The notes beneath the pieces are model-generated. The model was not told the DNA's origin and did not search any database. It worked only from the letters and a program-made list of their open reading frames with translations. Shown here in pieces: positions 50,801 to 59,800 of a DNA stretch of 64,000 nucleotides. Both the position numbers and the translations under genes were made by a program. This stretch comes from Ficedula albicollis (Eukaryota > Chordata > Aves > Passeriformes > Muscicapidae). Each line of letters begins with the position of its first letter. The first letter of the stretch is position 1. Where the stretch lies: the NCBI RefSeq assembly GCF_000247815.1, contig NC_021681.1:15452201-15516200 (forward strand), in the 5' to 3' direction.

Positions 50801-53800
50801 CTGCTGTCTCAGGCTTTTGCCTGTAACTCTTTACTGAAAAGGGTAGACTGTGGAAGGGTCAAAATTTCTATTCAAACATAAAGATTCTTCATTCATCAAC
50901 ACAACGAGAAGAAAGCAGGAGGAGTCAGTTCATGTGGGTGTACAGGCTTCTTTATTCCTCTGCTGAGTGAGAGGTTTGCTGTGGTGGGTAAAACCCCCTG
51001 GGCCCAGAGAGATGCTGCACAGATGAGAAGCAGTTTGATGGTGGGCAGTACCCACATCCTGCCCATCCAGCTGGATCAATTTGGATATCTTCTGGTCTGT
51101 GCATGGTGGTCTGTGCCTCAGTTTCCTTGCTGTGGAGTGGTTAAGGCCAAGTGGCATCAAAAGAGCCCTGTGAAGTGCTGGGCTGCCTCTTCAGCTGATG
51201 GGGAGCTCAGGCTGTGCTTCCCTCCCTGCTGAGTCCCCTCCTGGGCTCTGTGTGAGCCCCCTGTGCCCCCCTGACCACTGTTGTGTTGCCCCCCAGTTGG
51301 TGACTATGCAAAAGCCCTGGAGTGTGCCAAGTCCTACCTGCTTTTCCACCCGGACGATGAGGATGTCCTGGAGAATGCAGGTTATTACGAGGGTCTCTTG
51401 GAAGGTACAGTGGATCCAGCCACCATCAAACCCAGAAAGGTGAGAGTGAGTCACACCTGAGAGCTCTTGCTGGGAGGCTTTAACAAAAGACTCTGCTGGA
51501 AATGAAAGCAGCTTGGCAGCTTTCCCCAGTGGGACCACTTTGAAAAGAGAAGCAGAAGTGCTGGGCTCGCTGGTGATGCTGAAGTGGTGATTTTCAGGGT
51601 GCAAGTTCAGAGTCACTGGTGTGGGGGAGAAGGATCTGCTTTAAATGGGGACTTCAGCCTAGTAAAGCTTGAGCAAGGGCAGGGAGGGCAGTACCAACAG
51701 TGTAAACCCTCCTCTTGCCCAGTGCTCCAGTGGACACGTGGAGGAGGAATGCAGTGAAACACCAAGCAAAGGGCAGCATCTCTTCAGAGAGGGCTGAGAA
51801 ATACTTTTCCAGGGGAGGCGGGGATCTCAGCATTACTCTCAAGTCTCTTAGCTTGGAGTTCAGGGCTCATCCTGTTCTTCAGGGAGCAGCTCTGCTGTCA
51901 CAGGGTTAGGCTGGGGTCAAATAACCAAACAGTGTGTGTTCCATGGCCCAGCAGGACAGGCTTCCTCCCCAGTGTGGGCAGCCTTGATCTGTGGCCCTGG
52001 GGCTGCCTTCCTCACCATAGAGAAGTTCCTCCCATCCCATCCCAGCCCTGCTCATTCCCCTTGTGAGAGTTGGCAGGAACTGGTGTTTCCATTCCTTTGG
52101 GAATTCCTTGACTTCCAGGCAAATCAAGGGGAATTTGGTAGAGTACTAAAAAATAAAAGCAAAATGATAAAAAGGAAAACAAGAAAAATTGTTTTCCCTC
52201 AAAAAACGAATCTAGGAAAAAAACTCCTGAAGTTGACAAAAACATTTAATTATTTACAGTGTTTTGAAGTTTTCTGTAAAAAATGAATTTACTTTTGCTT
52301 TGCACGATAGTTTTCTAGGAGAATACCAGTGTTTTGTTTACAGATTTTTCATTCAAAATGAAGCCCTCTGATGGACAATTTCCAGCTGGCTGTGCTTTGT
52401 GGCCCCCATCCAAGCACTCTGAGTGCATCCCAGGGCCAGGCCATGGGTTCCATGCAGGGAACTGAGGCACAGCCCAGCCAGGGTCCTTGCCCCACCAGCC
52501 CCATTCTGCAGCTGGGGTTTCTCTGGCCAGCTTTCTGCCCAAATATTTTGAGGCTCTCCAAGGTGCTCTGGAGTTTCTGCCAGCTGTGGACATGTGTTTT
52601 GGGGATTGAGGCTTCCTAAATGAGTTGCTGAGCACCTTTTGTCATGCACTGAGTGGCTCAGCCTCGTGCCTGGGGTTGCTCCAAGCATCACCCCACAGCA
52701 GCGTGCAGCACTGCATGAAAAGCAAAGCCCTCCGCAGCAGAGTGCATTGCCACAGCCTTGCAGAAGCTGGCCATGTGCAGCTGCTGGTGTTTTTCTTGTC
52801 TCTGCAGGAAGCCAGAACGCTGCTGCGGCGCCACAAGCTGGAGTCCCACCTGCTGCAGGTGGCTGCGGCCGGGCTGGGATACGCCTACACGGAGCCGGTA
52901 ACACCCCTGGCTGTGCCCAGCACCTCTGGGGCTCACAGCCCCAGGACAGCACCTCTGGGGGCTCACAGCCCCAGGACAGCACATCTGGGGCTCACAGCCC
53001 CAGGACAGCACTTCTGGGGGCTCACAGCACCTCTGGGGGCTCACAGCCCCAGGACAGCACCTCTGGGGGCTCACAGCCCCAGGACAGCACATCTGGGGGC
53101 TCACAGCCTCAGGACAGCACATCTGGGGCTCACAGTATCAGGACAGCACCTTTAGAGGCTCACAGTCCCAGGACAGCACATCTGGGGATCACAGCCCCAG
53201 GACAGCACCTCTGGGGGCTCACAGCCCCAGGACAGCACCTCTGGGGGCTCACAGCCCCAGGACAGCACCTCTGGGGGCTCACAGCCCCAGGACAGCACCT
53301 CTGGGGGCTCACAGCCCCAGGACAGCACCTCTGGGGGCTCACAGCCCCAGATCAGCCTCCTCCTGCCCCTCTCCTATAAGCCCAGTCCTGTGTAGGTGAC
53401 TCAGGAGCTGGGTCTTGGCCTGGTTTGTTCCCTGTAGGAAAATTGTGATGGCAAGGCACAGAAGATGTTCCTGGTGTGAAGGAGAGGCATGTACAGCCTC
53501 ATCCAGCTCTCTTGCCATGGTGTGTGGGTTTCAGGCACTGCCATGGTGATGGGGTGAGACAGATGCCTGGGCAAGCTGGGCTTCCTAGGTACTCACACTG
53601 TGCCAGTTTGGGTTCACATGTTCAATCTGGTGACCTCAGGCCATTGCCCAAAGTTACGTGGGATGGAGCCAGAGAGGCTGGCTGATGTTCCTGGGAGTCA
53701 GGCAGAGCAGGGAATGCCCTGGCTTTGGCTGGAGCATTAAATGAAGAAGTTTGTGCTCTGTTTTCCCACAGAACTACTGGAACAGGTACGGCGCCCGCCA

Positions 53801-56800
53801 GGACGAGCACAGGTGAGCCACAGTCGCCCCAGCTGAGCTGCAGCCTCGCCATTCCCCACCGTCCCTGGGACCCAGGGGATGTGCTCATGGTGGGGACCAG
53901 CCTGCCACTCAGGGGAACTGCCCACCCACCCACCACACCATCATGGTTCGGTTAGGGCTCTTCGCCCTTACCATTGCAAACATTCCCACAAGAACCTTAT
54001 TTTAGCTGGGTGCCTCAAAACCAGAAATGGCCTAGAGGGAACTCGATGCATGAGGCAAGTGGTGCTGGTCAGATTTATTGGTGTCTGTGCTTTGTTGGTG
54101 GAAACTGTTGCTCCCATTACCAGAAAAGCAATGTTTTCCACAGGGCAGGGTGAGGGCTTCATCTTGTATGGTTGTGACATTTGTACAAAGTACTGACTTG
54201 CTTGGGGTTTCCGTGTATTAGTTTCCAAAGGGTGCCAAAGTGCAAGTCCAAGAACTTGTGGCCAAGGTGATGATGTTCCTGTTCTCTCTTGCTCCTCAGT
54301 GTCCCATCAAGTATCAGCAGTGAACCAGAGGATGGGCCCCGGCTGTCCCTGACCAAGAAACCCATGCCAAAGCCAGATCGAGAGCTGAAGGAGGGTAAGG
54401 CTGACAGAGATGTTTCCACAAAATCAGGGGATTCTTTTTCTTCCTGTTGCTAGAGACTTCAGGCTGCAAAGGCTGGGCACTGAGCAATGAGGGCCGCTCC
54501 TTTTTAAGGGAGTTCAAGTTTTGTTTAAGAGACAGAGAAGTTTTCAGTGCTGCCACAGCATTTGTGGGTCCGTGGATCCCAGAGCACTGCTCTGCCCTTG
54601 GGCTTGTTTTTCCCACCTGCTGAGCTACTCCGTACAGAACTCTGAGATGTGGAGCTGGGAGGCTGGGTCTTCCTCACCCTGGGGAGAGTGACAGCAGCCA
54701 ACAGTAGTCTTTCCTGCAGGTGCTTTTAAGATGAGTGTGTTCCCTGCTGTCCAGGCTGCAGAAGGATGGCTGCTGGAAGCAGCCTGTCCTGATGCTCTGC
54801 TAAATGTGCTGGGTCACACCATACTAGCACCCACCTCTCTTTGCAGACTAAGCTTACGATTTCATGTCTTAGCTCACATGAAGTCACTTGTTTATAAGCC
54901 TGTCAGCAGACATTTCAACTGATTTCAGCACATTTTCAGCAACCACAGAAAATACCATAACATCATTTTCTAAAGACAGGATTTTTTCCCTTAACAATTT
55001 TGAAAAACAGTATTTTAGCCAAGCACCAAAGCAGAGTCCTTGCTGCAAAACAACAGGGTCTCAAGCCAGGAGGTGTCTCGTGTCTCTGGTGAGCCAGCTC
55101 CACAGCAGCAGGCAATTAAACCTCCCTGTAATGCAATGGGTGGTAGCACTTTTGGGGGAATTTCACAGCTTTCCCCAGCCCAAGTTGTGTCCAGCTGCTC
55201 AGTGTTGTGTTTAGAGTGTTGTTATCCCTTCTCTAGCTGCACATAAAATAGGCACATACCACAGGAAGATACCAAAGATCTTGCTTAAGCCAAAAGCTGG
55301 TTGAATTATATTTGTTGGCCTGTTTGCTGTTTATAACCAAGTAATTTCAGAGTCCTTCTTTCTGTTTTTATTTCTTTCTGTGCTCTTATTCTGGTTTGCT
55401 TGCAGAATGTTTTTGTTTACGAAGAAAACTGAAACCATCAAAAAGAAAATGGGATTTTTGTCCATCCAGCTGCTGCCTTTCTCTGTTGTCTTTTTTCCTT
55501 TCTGTCTTTTTACTTAGAAAAAGAAAAGGCTGAAAGAGAAAAGTCTATTTTAATTTTGTACTCTTCTGTACTTCTACCCTTTCCCCCCTCCTCCTTTCTC
55601 CAATTCTTTCACTCCCAAAAATCCAAAGAATTCCTCAGTTTCTTTGGGGTGTTTTTCACAGACCACAGACACAGGAAACAGGTTTGTCTCTTTGTTGGTG
55701 CTTAGAGCAGGCAGAGGCAAGGAAAGCAGGTGGGAGCCCACTGTCAGTGTGGGACAGGGGTTCAGTGTCCATGGCACAGAGTTCCCTAGGAGGAACAAGA
55801 AGAAATATTGGAAGTGTGGAGTGATGCCTTCCACGTTCACCCTTCATGTGCCTGTGGCTGGGGAAGAACAAATCTGAGCTGGAAAACTCAGCCCTGTGTT
55901 GGAGCCTGCCAGGAGTTTGGATTTGGGAATTCTGATTCTGATCCAGCTGCATTTGCAATAAGTGTGGTTATCGAGCAACAAAATCTGCACAGTGAACACC
56001 AGAAACATCCCATCTTTTCCATTTCCAAGAAACCTAACTCTTCAAAATAAAGCTGTGGGCTAATGACAGGGCTCTCTGGGGTTTGTGTGTCCTCCATAGG
56101 CCAAGGAGACCTGCCAAGAACACAGTTTTGGCTCAATAGACAGGAAAAGTAAAAGATAAAAAGCATTGTCATAGAGAAGTTTCCTTGAGCCACATGGTGA
56201 GAGGAACTCTGCAGCTCTGTTTCCTCTATTTCATTGCCTGTCTGTGACAACAAATAATTTTCTTCACAATTTAGATGTATTTCATCTTTCTCCTGGAGAA
56301 ACATCTGGTTTAGGCTTTTATTGTTGCCATTTCTTTCCTTTTCTTTGTTCGGGGAGTCTTCTGTACTTCTACCCTTTCCCCCCTCCTCCTTTCTGCCAAT
56401 TCTTTCACTCCCAAAAATCCAAAGAATTCCTCAGTTTCTTTGGGGTGTTTTTCACAGACCACAGACACAGGAAACAGGTTTGTCTCTTTGTTGGTGCTTA
56501 GAGCAGGCAGAGGCAAGGAAAGCAGGTGGGAGCCCACTGTCAGTGTGGGACAGGGGTTCAGTGTCCATGGCACAGAGTTCCCTAGGAGGAACAAGAAGAA
56601 ATATTGGAAGTGTGGAGTGATGCCTTCCACGTTCACCCTTCATGTGCCTGTGGCTGGGGAAGAACAAATCTGAGCTGGAAAACTCAGCCCTGTGTTGGAG
56701 CCTGCCAGGAGTTTGGATTTGGGAATTCTGATTCTGATCCAGCTGCATTTGCAATAAGTGTGGTTATCGAGCAACAAAATCTGCACAGTGAACACCAGAA

Positions 56801-59800
56801 ACATCCCATCTTTTCCATTTCCAAGAAACCTAACTCTTCAAAATAAAGCTGTGGGCTAATGACAGGGCTCTCTGGGGTTTGTGTGTCCTCCATAGGCCAA
56901 GGAGACCTGCCAAGAACACAGTTTTGGCTCAATAGACAGGAAAAGTAAAAGATAAAAAGCATTGTCATAGAGAAGTTTCCTTGAGCCACATGGTGAGAGG
57001 AACTCTGCAGCTCTGTTTCCTCTATTTCATTGCCTGTCTGTGACAACAAATAATTTTCTTCACAATTTAGATGTATTTCATCTTTCTCCTGGAGAAACAT
57101 CTGGTTTAGGCTTTTATTGTTGCCATTTCTTTCCTTTTCTTTGTTCGGGGAGATGCATGGAAGAAGCTTCCAAAGATGGTGGTTTAGGGGCCTTGCTCTG
57201 GTTTTTTTGATCAGTCAGATGTGCTGGGGATGTTTTGAAATCTCTCATAAAAGGCTTTCAGGCAGAGGGATGCAGCTGGATGTGAGGATGGCAGGGACAG
57301 ACATGGCAGCTCCTGTGCCTCAGTGGAGGAGGATTATCCTCTGGCTCACCCACTCCCTGCCCTCCTTCTTGCAGGACAGCAGTGCTTGCTGCAAGCTCAG
57401 CACCATGGGAGGTTTTCTCTGTGTATAGAAGACAAAAAACACCGATGACAGCTGCAGAGAGTGGCTTTGCCTGCCAAGCCAGCAGCATCCACACAGCACA
57501 AATGCAATGGGAACCTACACTGGTGTTGACAGCTGGGCTGGAGAGCCAAGTTAGCCACTGTCCCTGTCTCTCCCTGTGTCCCTCTGGGGTTTGGTGTTTC
57601 CAGGCTGGTCCCTGCATTTGCAAGGCAGCTGTTGAGAAGGTAGAAAATGCTGATGCTCTTGCAGCACATTGATTTCATCTCCTTGTGTTCCCATTGCTTC
57701 TGTTTCTTTTGTTTGTGATGGGAGGCCAAGCTCTGCTCTCTGCTGTGGAGCTCTTTGCCTGTCAGCACACCTGGGGGACTCCAGCTGGCCTCCAGCCACT
57801 GTACAAGATGCCAACAAGGCCAGGGCATGTTCAGCAGGATGGTTTTGTGTCTCTCCTCAGGGGGCCCTCTTCTCTACAGCGATGTGAAGTTTGTCTACAA
57901 CTCTCAGCAGCTGAATGGCACCCAGCGGGTGCTGCTGGACAACGTCATCTCGGAGGAGCAGTGCCGGGAGCTGCACAGGGTGGCCAGTGTGAGTGGCAGT
58001 GGCCCTGGGCTGGCGTCACAGCTCAGTGTGTGAGCGGCCTCTGGAGAGCTGGCTGAGTGTTACAGCTGATGGCAGGATGCCTGTGGAGAGCAGGGGGATG
58101 CTTGTCCCCAGTGCACACCCTTAACTGCAGCAGGGGACGTAGCTGCTCCATCCCGGGCTGTCCTTATGAGCATGCTGCAGGACATGCTGTGCAGAGAGAG
58201 CTCTTTCCCTGTGTTAGAACAGCCCCAAAGGTTGCTCATCCATCCGAGCCTTCTCTTTCACCGTTAACTGAGCTTGGGAAGGGACTGAGGGCGCCTGAGC
58301 ACCCCCGGTGAGGAGGTGGGTGGTTGATACCCAGCATCTGTGTTCACAGAGAGCTGCTGCACCTTTCCACCCCAGCTCTCCTGGCCCAGTGAATGCAGCC
58401 CTGGGTGATCTGGAGAAGAGGGTGCCATGTACTTCCACTGCAGATCCCCCTCTCCTGACAAACCAGTTGACTCCTCATCTGCACTCATGTCTTCCAGGGG
58501 ATCATGTTGGCTGGAGATGGTTACAGGGGCAAAACCTCCCCCCACACCCCGAATGAGAGATTCGAAGGAGCCACTGTCCTCAAAGCCCTCAAGGTACAGC
58601 TCCCTCCTCCTCCTGCCCTGTCCCATGCCCTCCCTCCCAGCCTGCACGTGCACTGACCCCTCTTGGCCCTTCTCCTCGCCCAGTATGGCTACGAGGGCCG
58701 TGTCCCCCTGCAGAGTGCCCGGCTGTTCTATGACATCAGTGAGAAGGCTCGCAGGATCGTCCAGTCCTACTTCCTGCTCAACTCCACGCTCTACTTCTCC
58801 TACACACACCTGGTGTGCCGCACCGCCCTGAGCGGTGAGCAGGGGCTGCAGGGGGTGGCAGGCTTCAGCCCTCCGTGGGGTGTATGAGTAGCTCTGTTTT
58901 AATGCTTAAATTGGTGGCCAAGGGCTGGGCAAAGGCAGCATTCCACAGCAGCAAAAAGGGGCACTGCTATCTCCAAAAAAATAATTTCTGGGATGTCTCT
59001 TGGTTTTCATATCTGCAACTCTTCCTATTTTCTCCTCCCTTTTCTCTTGCCTCCTCTTGTCTGTCCCTTCTCCTTTCCACCCCAGCCCCAGCTCTCCATC
59101 TCGCTTTCCTGCAGTCAGGAACAGTCAGAGCTGTGCAGGTCTGAGTCCTCAGATGTTGCCTTTTCTCCTCAGCCATTCCTTTCCCCCTCTCACCTGTGAA
59201 CCACCACCACCTGGAGTGGGGTGAGGGTAGTCTCCACGCCATGATGAGACCCCACAGAGCATGGCATTTCCATCTCATCCGTCCCTTCTCCTTCCCCCTT
59301 CCTCCACATGGTCCTGCCTAGGCCAGCAGGAGCGAAGGAATGATCTGAGCCACCCCATCCATGCTGACAACTGCCTCTTGGACCCCGAGGCCAACGAGTG
59401 CTGGAAGGAGCCTCCTGCCTACACCTTTCGGGATTACAGGTAGGGAGGAGGGGAAGGAATCTCCCTAGGGGCTTCTCTCCCTCTGGCTGTCCCCCACCCA
59501 TGTGTTAGTGGAGCCATGTGGGATCTGTCCAGGCGGTGGGAGACCTCCCCAGTGCTCCCCTAACTGGGGTTTCCCACTTCCTTCCCCAGTGCCCTCCTGT
59601 ACATGAACGCAGATTTCGAAGGTGGCGAGTTCATTTTCACCGAGATGGACGCCAAAACTGTGACAGTGAGTTGGTGCTGTGGCCAGAAGCTGTTCCTCAG
59701 CAGTCCATGCTCAGGGCTCTGGGCTTCCCCAGGCAGCCTGGGGCTCCTACCTTGCAAAGAGGCCATACAAAATCCTGCTGCAGAGGTGCACAGACCATCT

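Noticed and set aside
52919..53350. CRISPR-like array of 30-bp repeats
   Set aside because: The repeats abut with no spacers, and the context is a vertebrate intron.
52639..53379. 246-codon open frame with a repeated SQPQDSTSGG motif and its antisense PGAVSPQRCC frame
   Set aside because: Product of a 30-bp minisatellite whose length is divisible by three; it overlaps P3H2 exon 6 in a different frame.
55574..57100. Repeated pairs of open frames (for example 138 codons on the minus strand) in intron 8
   Set aside because: They recur only because the DNA is duplicated. They overlap on both strands and have no recognisable domain or splice support.
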